Positions 55,710-64,000 of a stretch of DNA of 64,000 nt are shown piece by piece. The notes under the pieces are model-generated. The model did no database searches. It saw only the letters and a program-made list of their open reading frames with translations, and was not told the DNA's origin. Made by a program: the position numbers and the translations under genes. The stretch lies in the NCBI RefSeq assembly GCF_014698065.1, contig NZ_JACJSI010000007.1:1-64000 (forward strand), read 5' to 3'. This DNA comes from Nostoc flagelliforme FACHB-838. GTDB taxonomy: Bacteria > Cyanobacteriota > Cyanobacteriia > Cyanobacteriales > Nostocaceae. The stretch's first letter is position 1; each line of letters begins with the position of its first letter.

Positions 55710-55811
55710 TATAGCGTTTCTCGCTTACGTAAGGTACACCCGTAGGGGCACGGAATGTTCCCTACACTTTGCGATATTATTTTGTACCGCATCTGAATGG
55801 GAACCGCTATA
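55710..55811. repeat. 102-bp MITE-like element with tatagcg ends
   Basis: It begins tatagcg and ends cgctata. Inner parts include gtaaggtac facing gtacc, and gtaggggcacgg with ccctac forming a hairpin. A left-truncated relative is at 36127-36205. It lies 15 bases after the purT stop. Confidence 0.65.
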
Positions 55812-55825
55812 AGCCCCTAGAGTAA

Positions 55826-56989
55826 TTAGATAATTGTGATTTTACTTGCAGCTTTATTTGCTTTTTCCCTTGCCTCTTGAACATTCACACCCTTCGCCAA
55901 AGCTACACCCATTCGCCGATATGGGTGAGCATTAGGTTTACCAAATAATCTAATATCTACATCTTTTTCTGACAAAGCATCGGCTACACCATCAAAAGCA
56001 ATAGAATCAGATTTTTCGGAAGCTAAGATTACCGCACTAGCTGATGATCCTAGCTGTTCTATATGAGGAATTGGCAAACCTAAAATAGCTCTTAAATGTA
56101 ATTCAAATTCATTGAGATTTTGTGAGATTAATGTCACCATTCCCGTATCGTGAGGTCTAGGAGAAAGTTCCGAAAAAATCGCTTCATCTTTGGTAATGAA
56201 AAATTCAACACCAAAAATCCCGGCTCCTCCTAAAGCATCAGTAACTTTTATGGCTATTTCTTGAGCTTTTAATATTTTATCTTCAGAAATTTCTGCGGGT
56301 TGCCACGACTCTTGATAATCGCCTCTTTCTTGACGATGACCAATAGGAGAACAGAAAATTGTCGGTGCATTCCACTGTTTAATTGTTAGTAAAGTTATTT
56401 CGATTTCAAAGTTAATAAATTCTTCGACGATGACCTTTTGACTGTCTCCTCTAGAATTAGCGATCGCATAATTCCAAGCTTTCTCAACTTCACTCTTTTC
56501 CTGCACTACAGACTGACCTTTACCAGAGGATGACATCACAGGTTTAACAACATTAGGGAACCCAATTTCATCAGAAACTTTAATCAATTCTTCTAGAGTT
56601 GTTGCATAACCATATTTAGCTGTTCTGATGCCCAATTCTTGATGTGCCAGTTCCCGAATTCTGTCACGATTCATTGTATAGTTAGTAGCAGCCGCAGTCG
56701 GTATAACTGTAATCCCTCGCTGTTCAAATTCGATCAGTTTTTCTGTTCTGATAGCTTCAATTTCTGGTATAATTATATTTGGCTTATGTTTTGTGACTAC
56801 AGCTTCTAAATCATCAGCACTGAGCATAGAAATAACTTCATAAGCATCAGCAACTTGCATAGCTGGAGCATTAGCATAGCGGTCAACGGCAATCACATAA
56901 TTACCAAGACGTTGAGCCGCGATCGCAAATTCTTTGCCTAGCTCTCCTGAACCAAGCAACATCAATTTTTGGGGCAACTTAATACTCAT
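55826..56989 (-). CDS. purT: Formate-dependent phosphoribosylglycinamide formyltransferase
   Basis: A 387-residue ATP-grasp enzyme, the usual PurT length. Motifs: LMLLGSGELGKEFAIAAQRL, VISMLSADDLEAVV, PTAAATNYTMNRDRIRELAH, VVKPVMSSSGKGQSVV (ATP loop), FGVEFFITKDEAIFSELSPR PHDTGMVTL and the end RRMGVALAKG. It uses formate and ATP to formylate GAR in purine synthesis, in place of or beside folate-dependent PurN. Confidence 0.95.
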   Translation of the reverse strand: MSIKLPQKLMLLGSGELGKEFAIAAQRLGNYVIAVDRYANAPAMQVADAYEVISMLSADDLEAVVTKHKPNIIIPEIEAIRTEKLIEFEQRGITVIPTAAATNYTMNRDRIRELAHQELGIRTAKYGYATTLEELIKVSDEIGFPNVVKPVMSSSGKGQSVVQEKSEVEKAWNYAIANSRGDSQKVIVEEFINFEIEITLLTIKQWNAPTIFCSPIGHRQERGDYQESWQPAEISEDKILKAQEIAIKVTDALGGAGIFGVEFFITKDEAIFSELSPRPHDTGMVTLISQNLNEFELHLRAILGLPIPHIEQLGSSASAVILASEKSDSIAFDGVADALSEKDVDIRLFGKPNAHPYRRMGVALAKGVNVQEAREKANKAASKITII

Positions 56990-57054
56990 TAACTTATCCA
57001 GGTCAATCTCAATTTAATAATCTTATAATTTTGTGTGTTTTAATTATCATTTAT

Positions 57055-57546
57055 TTAAGAATTAAATCTAGCTCCGCGTAGTTGTAAATCTTGACGTTGC
57101 AGCTGAGTTAAACCAGTACCTACGCCAAGATGACATTTATCTACTAAAGTCTCTAACCAAATAGTCTCATTCAAAGTTGCACCTCGTAAATCTGCATTTA
57201 TCAAATCGGCTTTCGTAAAATTTGCAAATAATAGGTCTGCATTTACTAAACTGGTACTTTGCAGATTTGCTCCAGATAAATTTCCCCGAATGAAGTTTAC
57301 CTCATCTAAAATTAAACCAGATAAATCTGCTCCAATAAGATTAGGAAACTTTACCTGATTGGGATATTCAAAAAACCGCATGATACAGATTATATTTGCT
57401 TCATTTAGTCGCATTTTGGTTAAAAAATCATAACGAGCGATGCCCATTTGCTTAAGAATTTGTAGACGCTGTGGGGGAGTTTGTTCTAAAAACTGAATAG
57501 CTGTATGGCGTAAGTCTTGAGTTGGCAAATTTAGCATTATTGTCAA
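57055..57546 (-). CDS. Pentapeptide repeat protein
   Basis: A 163-residue protein. The N-terminal 60 residues are helical ([28 protein letters not shown]). Then come A(D/N)LxX pentapeptides: [40 protein letters not shown] and [19 protein letters not shown], about twelve units, forming a short right-handed helix. It ends with a Gln/Arg-rich tail. Pentapeptide proteins are common in cyanobacteria and usually of unknown function. Confidence 0.9.
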   Translation of the reverse strand: MTIMLNLPTQDLRHTAIQFLEQTPPQRLQILKQMGIARYDFLTKMRLNEANIICIMRFFEYPNQVKFPNLIGADLSGLILDEVNFIRGNLSGANLQSTSLVNADLLFANFTKADLINADLRGATLNETIWLETLVDKCHLGVGTGLTQLQRQDLQLRGARFNS

Positions 57547-57640
57547 ATTGTAATGATACTTATGCTAATGAAAAGTTTAACCTTAATGCAAGAACCCCGA
57601 CTTCTCAAACAAATCGGGGTTCTAAGAGATAATTACTTAC

Positions 57641-57821
57641 CTAGTACAGCGCGGCGGAAATAAACAACCCATTCCAAATCAACAAAATGCCTATGTTGTA
57701 TTCATTTTGACTTTTGACTTTTGACACTTCTCTGCGAGACGCTACGCGTTAAGCGTAGCTATGCCGCAGGCTTTACGACTTCGCTCAGTGTTAACTTTTG
57801 ACTTCCGCCTTGCGGCACTAG
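57641..57821. mobile_element. 173-bp CTAG-flanked element on the ABC permease stop codon
   Basis: The segment 57645-57817 is bounded by CTAG at 57641-57644 and 57818-57821. Its first 85 bases and last 30 bases match the 95-bp element in avd (for example ccattccaaatcaacaaaa and gacttccgccttgcgg). A nested block (ctgcgagacgctacgcgtt through cgctcagtg), a dispersed Nostoc repeat, makes it longer. The permease stop TAG is inside the CTAG, so insertion left it intact. Confidence 0.8.
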
Positions 57822-59575
57822 CGTCTTGCTAACAGTGCCTCCGTTGCAGATTCGCCTGCTAATTTCACCTGTTTTGTTAACTGGAAGTTTAACAACGCTA
57901 GAACACTCAACTCAGCTAGAAATGCCATAAAAATCGTTGTTCCTCCAGAGTGTTGTATTGCAGCCCAAGGAAAAGTTGAAAACAGCCATACAGTAGGATA
58001 CTTCCACGAGGATATGCCAAGAAATCCTAGAATCATTGGTGGTAAGAACGATACCACGCCTATAGTACCTATTGCCCAGAAAGAACGTTTGGGAGTTTTC
58101 TGCAAAAGTATTAATTGGGCAATTGTAGCATAAATCATGATTATGCTGACAGACAAAGCTACACCTAAAAGTACTTTCAACCCGCCAATATTACTATTTA
58201 GCCAATTGTCTGTATAGAAAACAGATGTAATTAAAATCCAGACTAGCAAAGGGATAATAACAATTGCCAGATTAATAGCGATCGCCACAAGTGCAGGGCT
58301 TTTTTCAGCCCAAATTAAATCCTGCCAAACACTCTTGCGGCTAGAAACTTCCTGATGTCGATATCTTGCCCAATCTTGTACATCTTGACGATGAGGGGAA
58401 AGAATAGCAATCAAACTGAAAATTAACCCCAAGTTGTATATTGCCAGAAAAATTAAATTTGGCTCAAACTGTCCGTAAAATTTGGAACTATTTTGCCAAT
58501 TTTGTAAGCTAAATCCCCAGATCATCACCTGGCAAAAAGCTACTAATAAATAACTTTGTCCCTTGCTGATAATTGAAGCTTGAGGATTACGAAAGCAACG
58601 TTTTAGAGCTTGTAATATTCCATAACTGTACACTCCTAAGTTTAACAAATGGAAACTAACAAGACTAACAACATTTTTTCCTAATGGTAAAAAGAAAAAC
58701 TCCAAGTTTTTCACTTGAGAGCCATTATATACACGTGTCAAGTTAGGGAAAAGATAATTGATTGTATCCCAAGGGGCGAAAAGCCTTAACCAAGCAGTTG
58801 AATTATTTAAATCGCTGCTAGAATCCGATGCAAATTGTATTGTTATGAACAAGAAAAGCAAAACTGCACCGCTACCTAACCAAGGTTGAAAACCGCTAAA
58901 CCAACGGCTTACTAAACCAAATGCTAACGCGGTGCTGTAGAAGAAAATACAGCTAGCTGCAAGAATTGCGTAGTAACTCAAAATGTAACTAAAGGTAATT
59001 CCGGCAGAATTTCCAGCCCACAAGTGTAAAGGAATTGCTGCTAAGACAACGAGATAAATTAAACTCGGAACCCCTACCAACTTCCCAGTCAATATACTTG
59101 TTTCTGATTGAGGACTGAGACGGATAAAATTCAGCGTGCCGCGAGTTTCTTCTTTAACTAAATCATTGATGAGCAAATAAGTTCCTGCAACTAAGAGGGT
59201 AAATACAAAAATTACACTCAAAAAGAGGAATATATATTCCCAGTGATCTCGCCACCACAACTGCCAATCAATTTCATTTGCCGGACAAAAGTTCTTTGAG
59301 AGGAAATAATTAAAATCATCAATTTTAGTTTGATTTGATTGCTGGTAAAGCTGGTTTTGCCGCGGTTCATATAATTGGCGCAAACGACAGTATGTAGCAG
59401 TTAGCGAGTATTCATCATTAGGAAACTCGCGTAATTGATATAGAAAAACTACCATTTGTAGAAGTAGAGATGTAGCAACTGCGATCGCGACATTAAAAAA
59501 TTTCAGCCGTCCTTTGAGTTCTCGGAATAGTTGCGGATTCCAATCGCCGATTTTGTCTACTAAATTGACCATCAT
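57818..59575 (-). CDS. ABC-2 type transporter permease
   Basis: A 585-residue membrane protein with about twelve hydrophobic helices, for example FNVAIAVATSLLLQMVVFLY, YIFLFLSVIFVFTLLVAGTY LL and IYLVVLAAIPLHLWAG. The motif EETRGTLNFIRLSPQSETSI LTGKLVG is typical of ABC-2 permeases, just after the first helical block. It follows the ATPase gene by about 44 bases. Together they form an exporter of unknown substrate. The protein ends at a TAG formed within CTAG, next to the inserted element. Confidence 0.9.
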   Translation of the reverse strand: MMVNLVDKIGDWNPQLFRELKGRLKFFNVAIAVATSLLLQMVVFLYQLREFPNDEYSLTATYCRLRQLYEPRQNQLYQQSNQTKIDDFNYFLSKNFCPANEIDWQLWWRDHWEYIFLFLSVIFVFTLLVAGTYLLINDLVKEETRGTLNFIRLSPQSETSILTGKLVGVPSLIYLVVLAAIPLHLWAGNSAGITFSYILSYYAILAASCIFFYSTALAFGLVSRWFSGFQPWLGSGAVLLFLFITIQFASDSSSDLNNSTAWLRLFAPWDTINYLFPNLTRVYNGSQVKNLEFFFLPLGKNVVSLVSFHLLNLGVYSYGILQALKRCFRNPQASIISKGQSYLLVAFCQVMIWGFSLQNWQNSSKFYGQFEPNLIFLAIYNLGLIFSLIAILSPHRQDVQDWARYRHQEVSSRKSVWQDLIWAEKSPALVAIAINLAIVIIPLLVWILITSVFYTDNWLNSNIGGLKVLLGVALSVSIIMIYATIAQLILLQKTPKRSFWAIGTIGVVSFLPPMILGFLGISSWKYPTVWLFSTFPWAAIQHSGGTTIFMAFLAELSVLALLNFQLTKQVKLAGESATEALLARR

Positions 59576-59619
59576 AGGAAAAAGTTCTCCAAAAATGGGG
59601 AGTGATATTTATTGACGAA

Positions 59620-60570
59620 TCAAGATGCTTGTTTGTGACCTAATTTTAAGAAAATAGTTTCTAAGTCTTCTTGTGTGCAGTGAAAATCAGTCAGGGGAAT
59701 CCCTGCTTTAATGAGCGATCGCAACAACTCAGCACTATCTTCATCTTTGCCCGAAAAATTCACCCGGACGCTGTTTTTCCCTGATATCACCTCCCACTCT
59801 TCTACTAAATGATGATGTTTTAATTCCCTTAATAGTGCTTCTAGGTTCCCCAGAGTTGATATCACAATTTGCTGATGGGCAAGACGTTGATAAAGTTGCT
59901 GTAAAGAGGTACTTTCTACCAAAAAGCCAAGTTCCATAATTCCCACAGAAGTACAGAGTTCAGCTAAATCACTGAGAACGTGGGAAGAAATGATTACAGT
60001 CATCCCAGCTTCTTGCAAAGCCTTGATGATTTCACGAAAGTGCATCCTAGCAATAGGATCAAGCCCAGAAACAGGTTCATCTAGGAGTAGTAAAATCGGT
60101 TCGTGGATTATGGTTCGCGCTAAACTTAAGCGCTGTTTCATTCCCCTCGACAGGGTAGAAATGCGACTATTGCGTTTATTACCAAGTTGGATTAGTTCTA
60201 AAACTTCATGTAAACGTTGAGTGCGGCGTGGTTCTCGCAAACGATAGAGACGTGCAAAATAATCTAGGTAATCCCAGACTGTCAAATCCTCATATAGTGG
60301 GTAGTCATCGGGTAAGTAGCCAAGACGACGCTTAAGTTTGGAATTACTCTTGTCACGGAGTAAGCGATCGCCATTAATGTAAATCTCACCCGTAGTTGGT
60401 TCCTCAGCAGTTGCCAACATTCGGATGAGAGTTGTTTTACCTGCGCCATTGGGGCCAATCAGTCCATATACTTCCCCCGCCTGTATTTCTAAATCAACAT
60501 CATTGACAGCAACGTGCCGATCAAATTGCTTAGTTAGTCCACGGGTGCAAATTGCTAATTCTTTTACCAT
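59620..60570 (-). CDS. ABC transporter ATP-binding protein
   Basis: A 316-residue ATPase. Walker A is LIGPNGAGKTTLIRML, the Q-loop region is GYLPDDYPLYEDLTVWDYLD, the signature is STLSRGMKQRLSLARTI, Walker B is LLLLDEPVSGLDP and the switch His is in IISSHVLSDLAEL. The C-terminal 90 residues (about 225-316) are an extra domain seen in drug or Na+ exporters of the CcmA type. It is the first gene of the pair with the permease. Confidence 0.95.
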   Translation of the reverse strand: MVKELAICTRGLTKQFDRHVAVNDVDLEIQAGEVYGLIGPNGAGKTTLIRMLATAEEPTTGEIYINGDRLLRDKSNSKLKRRLGYLPDDYPLYEDLTVWDYLDYFARLYRLREPRRTQRLHEVLELIQLGNKRNSRISTLSRGMKQRLSLARTIIHEPILLLLDEPVSGLDPIARMHFREIIKALQEAGMTVIISSHVLSDLAELCTSVGIMELGFLVESTSLQQLYQRLAHQQIVISTLGNLEALLRELKHHHLVEEWEVISGKNSVRVNFSGKDEDSAELLRSLIKAGIPLTDFHCTQEDLETIFLKLGHKQAS

Positions 60571-60800
60571 CGCGGCTGGGGTGCGGCTTGTGATTAACAG
60601 TTAACCTAACCTTTTTCTACAACTTCTGTCAGACTTGTTTCGGAAATTGAAACTGGCTTTATCTAAAGCTGCTTTAAGCCATAGGCATTATTTACACTAC
60701 TTTATCAAAGCTTTAAATAATACCAAATATTAAGTTTTGCTACGGGGAATACTAAAGCTAGAAATCTCTAGGTCTTCTTAGTTAATCAGGTAAAAGCTGT

Positions 60801-61409
60801 ATGGATTTTGAATCGATTATGAAAATGCCTGTTATCGGGCAAACTATTGCTAGTGCTATTGAAGGTGGTAACAAGTGGGGGCAAACTTATGTGAACGATT
60901 CGCGCTGGATTGGTGATAGAGATAATATGGCAAATAATGTCATCTACCAATGAACACTTTGGTCAGTGGGCAATGGTATTAGTAATGGCCTTTTGGGAAT
61001 AGCCGGGATACCAAGTGATGTTGTAATTACACTGTATTCCCAAGTAAAGCTAACATCCGCTCTTTTCACAATTTACGGCATTGACATAACAAGCGATTCT
61101 ACACAACCCTTAGTCTTAGCTGCTGCTGCTGGAGTTAGTGTATCTGAACTTGCAAATAAATTGGGAACTAAGGCAGCACAACAGGCTATTCAAAAAGCTT
61201 TGATGTCTGTCCCTGGTAAAACTTTTACTGAGATAAATAAAGCTTTAGGAATTAAGTTAATTTCCAAAGCAGGCGAAAAAACTTTACTGAACGTAGCAAA
61301 GATAGTACCTTTTATAGGCTCTGCGGTCGGTGGTACGGTCAATGGGGTAATGATGAATGCTTGTGGACATTCAGTGATTGCCTTCATCAAGGTTTGGAAC
61401 AGATCATAA
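60801..61409 (+). pseudogene. EcsC family gene with one in-frame TGA
   Basis: From the ATG at 60801 one frame encodes 202 codons interrupted only by TGA at 60951 (codon 51). Before it stands GDRDNMANNVIYQ, after it TLWSVGNGISNGLLGIAGIP SDVVITLYSQVKLTSALFTI YGID, continuing to AKIVPFIGSAVGGTVNGVMM NACGHSVIAF and the stop at 61407. The pattern matches EcsC-family proteins, so the two parts look like one gene. A GTG at 60966 could start the second part alone (147 residues). A single base change (TGG to TGA, or CGA to TGA) would explain it. No other frame damage is seen, so it is a recent loss, an error or readthrough. Confidence 0.72.
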
Positions 61410-61474
61410 GGTAGGATAACGTAGCGATTATCTAAATTATCAAGTCTAGGCGATCGCTACCACATAAAACTTTT

Positions 61475-61702
61475 CTACTTTTCGCCCTTCTCCTGCTGTT
61501 CTCGTCGCTCCTCAATGCGAGCAAAGATTTCATCAATAGTGGGATTTCCTAAGATTTGATCCCTGTCTCGTGTGTAATCTCCACTACCTATTTCAAATTG
61601 CTGCATAAATCTTGCCATTCCAGCAGGGCCAAGAGCCTTTGTTAAGGCTTCTATTCCCAGTCGCCTAATCTCAGCTTGAGTCAACTTAGTCACGTCTAGC
61701 AT
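61475..61702 (-). CDS. Probable antitoxin partner of the PIN toxin
   Basis: A 75-residue protein beginning MLDVTKLTQAEIRRLGIEAL, with an acidic, Glu/Arg-rich C-terminus (DEIFARIEERREQQEKGEK). The first 17 bases overlap the end of the PIN gene. Small size, charge and coupling suggest the antitoxin of a VapBC-type pair in reversed order (toxin first). No DNA-binding domain can be named with confidence; the centre GPAGMARFMQQFEIGSGDYT is shared by several cyanobacterial proteins found with PIN genes. Confidence 0.7.
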   Translation of the reverse strand: MLDVTKLTQAEIRRLGIEALTKALGPAGMARFMQQFEIGSGDYTRDRDQILGNPTIDEIFARIEERREQQEKGEK

Positions 61703-62147
61703 TTATTACCTCCGATACCCACCGCAATGGGTTTTCTACTCTTACTTGTAGCATGGCGCTGTATTTTGCTCCTAAGCGCAACATTCTGTCATCAGTTGTT
61801 AAAAAGATATCGGCATTTCCGACTTCTGCACAAGCAATATGAGATGCATCAAAGGTTTTTAATCCGAGAGCAACAACTTCTCTAGCACGGGACTTAACCT
61901 GTTCTTTAGCCATAATTTTAGTGCTTGCTAAAGCAGCCCAAGCCATCATTTGTCGTTTTCTTTCTCCGTCTGGTGTCTGTTCCAACTCATCATCTATAAC
62001 TTCACTTCCCAGTAATTGCCATTCACCACTCTGACAACGAGCTAAAATCAGCCGTACCGCTTCAGCTTCTAAAAAAATCCGTTCTTGTGTCTGGTCATCG
62101 AAAGGGCGATTCAGACAACAAACATCTAAATAAATTAAAAACTCCAT
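61686..62147 (-). CDS. PIN domain ribonuclease (VapC-like toxin)
   Basis: A 153-residue PIN protein: IYLDVCCLNRPFDDQTQERI with the first acidic residue (D8), EAEAVRLILARC, SEVIDDELEQ, then FDASHIACAEVGNADIFLTT DDRMLR with the further Asp cluster. PIN toxins cut RNA with Mg2+ or Mn2+. The second gene overlaps its 3' end. This arrangement, toxin first, is less common than antitoxin first. The pair sits between a damaged EcsC gene and leuB, in a region likely to vary between strains. Confidence 0.88.
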   Translation of the reverse strand: MEFLIYLDVCCLNRPFDDQTQERIFLEAEAVRLILARCQSGEWQLLGSEVIDDELEQTPDGERKRQMMAWAALASTKIMAKEQVKSRAREVVALGLKTFDASHIACAEVGNADIFLTTDDRMLRLGAKYSAMLQVRVENPLRWVSEVINARRD

Positions 62148-62207
62148 CGGTACATTTTGCTAGGTATGATATTTAATCTGCAAGCATTTACCCAGTAATC
62201 ACCAGCT

Positions 62208-63296
62208 ATGACCCAAAACTACCGCATTACCCTACTCCCCGGCGATGGCATTGGCCCTGAAATTATGGCAGTGGCGGTAGACGTGCTGAAAGTCGTAGGG
62301 AAGCAATTTGATCTGAAGTTTGAATTCCAAGAAGCCCTCATCGGTGGTGCAGCAATTGACGCTACAGGGGAACCTCTACCATCTGCCACTCTAGATACTT
62401 GCCGTAACAGTGATGCTGTATTACTCGCAGCCATTGGTGGTTATAAGTGGGATTCCTTGCCATCCAATTTACGCCCAGAAGCAGGTTTGTTGGGGCTACG
62501 TGCAGGTTTGGGATTATTTGCCAATTTGCGCCCAGCGAAAATTTTGCCCCAGCTAATAGATGCCTCGACTTTGAAACGTGAAATTGTGGAAGGCGTGGAT
62601 ATTATGGTGGTGCGTGAACTAACTGGCGGGATTTACTTCGGGAAACCCAAAGGAATTTTTGCGACAGAAACTGGTGAAAAACGCGGTGTAAATACAATGG
62701 TTTACACCGAATCGGAAATTGAACGCATTGGGCGGGTGGCGTTTGAAGCGGCAAAAAAACGCGGTGGAAAACTTTGTTCGGTGGATAAAGCCAACGTATT
62801 AGAAGTATCTCAGTTGTGGCGCGATCGCATCACCCAACTTAGTACCGAATATCCAGATATCGAACTCTCTCATTTATATGTAGATAATGCTGCTATGCAG
62901 TTAGTACGCGCTCCCAAGCAATTCGACACCATTGTTACAGGCAATTTGTTTGGTGATATTCTCTCTGATGCTGCTGCCATGCTCACAGGTAGTATTGGGA
63001 TGTTACCCTCAGCTAGTTTGGGTGCTTCTGGGCCTGGTGTGTTTGAACCAGTTCATGGTTCCGCCCCAGATATTGCCGGACTTGATAAAGCTAACCCTCT
63101 GGCACAGGTTTTGAGTGCGGCGATGATGTTGCGCTACGGTTTAGACCAACCAAAAGCAGCAGATAACATCGAACAAGCCGTATTGCAAGTTTTAGAACAA
63201 GGCGATCGCACCGGGGATATAATTTCCCCTGGAAAAAACCTTTTAGGTTGCCGCGCTATGGGCGATGCACTGATTTTAGCTCTTGAAGGAAAATAA
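62208..63296 (+). CDS. leuB: 3-isopropylmalate dehydrogenase
   Basis: A 362-residue enzyme, normal LeuB length. Motifs: [38 protein letters not shown] (substrate Arg), [16 protein letters not shown], the Lys in [60 protein letters not shown] and the NAD site [13 protein letters not shown]. It oxidises and decarboxylates 3-isopropylmalate in leucine synthesis. It starts 60 bases from the PIN gene start, divergently. Confidence 0.97.
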   Translation: MTQNYRITLLPGDGIGPEIMAVAVDVLKVVGKQFDLKFEFQEALIGGAAIDATGEPLPSATLDTCRNSDAVLLAAIGGYKWDSLPSNLRPEAGLLGLRAGLGLFANLRPAKILPQLIDASTLKREIVEGVDIMVVRELTGGIYFGKPKGIFATETGEKRGVNTMVYTESEIERIGRVAFEAAKKRGGKLCSVDKANVLEVSQLWRDRITQLSTEYPDIELSHLYVDNAAMQLVRAPKQFDTIVTGNLFGDILSDAAAMLTGSIGMLPSASLGASGPGVFEPVHGSAPDIAGLDKANPLAQVLSAAMMLRYGLDQPKAADNIEQAVLQVLEQGDRTGDIISPGKNLLGCRAMGDALILALEGK

Positions 63297-63385
63297 TTAA
63301 AAATGCAACTTGGGCAATTTGGCAACCTTTGCTATAAGTTTCGGGTAGACTAAAGGGAAATCTAGCAATCTAATAACAGTCGATA

Positions 63386-63646
63386 GTGTACGCATTACGA
63401 CAAGGTCAAGTAAATTTTACAGCCCCAAAGAACCAATCGCCTTTGATTGATCCCGCCCTAATCAGAGCCGCCGGGCAGATATACTATATTCACTGTGAAG
63501 TACATCCCGAAATAGCTGGGAAATCTTCTGGTGTAGCAATTAATCGTGTGACTCATCGAGGTAAGGTTATTTTTACTAACCAACCAGTTCTTTTACCTCA
63601 AGAGTGTTTTGTGCCCTTAAGTCAAATTGAATCGCACATGTATTAG
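63386..63646 (+). CDS. Small conserved hypothetical protein
   Basis: An 86-residue protein with a GTG start. No signal peptide or membrane segment. The sequence MYALRQGQVNFTAPKNQSPL IDPALIRAAGQIYYIHCEVH, then KSSGVAINRVTHRGKVIFTN, is beta-rich and looks like a real gene. No family is recognised. It is followed by a heptamer array and by the prepilin peptidase gene. Confidence 0.6.
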   Translation: MYALRQGQVNFTAPKNQSPLIDPALIRAAGQIYYIHCEVHPEIAGKSSGVAINRVTHRGKVIFTNQPVLLPQECFVPLSQIESHMY

Positions 63647-63649
63647 TCA

Positions 63650-63740
63650 TTGGTCATTAGTCATTAGTCATTGGTCATTAGTTCTCGACAAAGGACAAAA
63701 GATAAACGACAAATGACACAGGACAAATGACAAAGGACAA
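63650..63740. repeat. Heptamer-type array before the prepilin peptidase gene
   Basis: Repeated ttggtcattagtcat units are followed by aaaggacaaatgac units. The same two types occur ahead of crtH (52110-52241), around 16650 and at 29785-29888. They are short tandem repeats typical of Nostocales. Confidence 0.8.
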
Positions 63741-63748
63741 ATTACTGT

Positions 63749-64000
63749 ATGGACATTTTGTTCGCCGTTCCGGCGAGTGTAATGGTCTTTGCTTTGGGTG
63801 CATCTGTTGGCAGTTTTATCAACGTTATTGTTTATCGGCTACCTGCTAGGTTGTCAATTCTTTGGCCGCCTTCTCGTTGTCCGAAATGCTTAAACCAGCT
63901 AAAAGCTTACGACAATGTACCAGTGTTCGGCTGGATTGCCTTAAAAGGGCGGTGTCGATATTGCAAAAGCAAAATTTCTGTCCGTTATCCTGTGGTAGAA
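63749..64000 (+). CDS. pilD: Prepilin peptidase PilD/GspO, N-terminal part, cut by window edge
   Basis: Eighty-four codons to the edge. MDILFAVPASVMVFALGASV GSFINVIVYRLPA carries the family's GSFxNVxxxRLP motif. The cytoplasmic zinc loop follows, with two Cys pairs in SRCPKCLNQ and GRCRYCKSK. The enzyme cleaves and N-methylates type IV prepilins and pseudopilins, needed for motility, hormogonia and natural competence. The catalytic Asp residues lie outside the window. Confidence 0.9.
   Translation, partial: MDILFAVPASVMVFALGASVGSFINVIVYRLPARLSILWPPSRCPKCLNQLKAYDNVPVFGWIALKGRCRYCKSKISVRYPVVE

Overview
The window comes from a filamentous, probably heterocyst-forming cyanobacterium of the Nostoc/Anabaena group. 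The evidence is the very frequent HIP1 octamer (gcgatcgc), photosystem II PsbQ, a Cph1-type phytochrome with its Rcp response regulator, carotenoid isomerase CrtH, oxygen-independent HemJ, an 806-residue sucrose synthase, and many short Nostoc-style repeats (heptamer arrays related to aatgaca, g/c-rich 'ctccccctg' arrays, small palindromes and MITE-like elements). Most of the window is ordinary chromosome. Accessory or decaying DNA lies at 1-2300, 36000-37300 and 60800-62150.

Layout. 1-2300: an edge-cut IS701-like transposase, then a decayed cassette on the minus strand with an EACC1-domain protein, a shrunken caspase/FGE target that keeps a diversity-generating-retroelement (DGR) style variable region, and an avd gene broken by two different short insertions. 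2500-7400: a light-signalling cluster on the minus strand (phytochrome, Rcp-like regulator, REC-GAF hybrid kinase). 8000-12000: paired M16 peptidases with a divergent TetR regulator. 12000-23200: small conserved proteins, PhzF, PsbQ, a FAD oxidoreductase, an alpha/beta hydrolase, HemJ, a ureohydrolase, an AraC regulator and acylphosphatase. 23700-32300: carbon metabolism (GH13 enzyme, DAHP synthase, ROK glucokinase, sucrose synthase). 32300-36000: a long intergenic region with tRNA-His, then the siroheme pair sirB-cobA. 36000-39500: IS remnants, a radical-SAM activase, a 21-bp tandem array and a FecCD permease. 39500-50200: SMR and EamA transporters, an Eis-type acetyltransferase, an AMIN/beta-lactamase fusion, a di-haem peroxidase and a DUF1400 hydrolase. 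50300-60600: YggT, upp, crtH, purT, a pentapeptide protein and an ABC-2 exporter. 60800-64000: an EcsC gene with one in-frame TGA, a PIN toxin/antitoxin pair, leuB, and the start of a prepilin peptidase.

The most notable item is the 530-1815 locus. The gene order (EACC1, caspase-FGE target, Avd) matches cyanobacterial conflict systems whose target is diversified by a DGR. Here the target has collapsed by an apparent in-frame deletion that joins the caspase N-terminus to the FGE variable region. The avd gene can be rebuilt exactly to 118 codons by removing a 100-bp MITE (TA duplication) and a 95-bp element (CTAG duplication). A second copy of the CTAG element sits exactly on the stop codon of the ABC permease at 57818, where the duplication preserves the stop.
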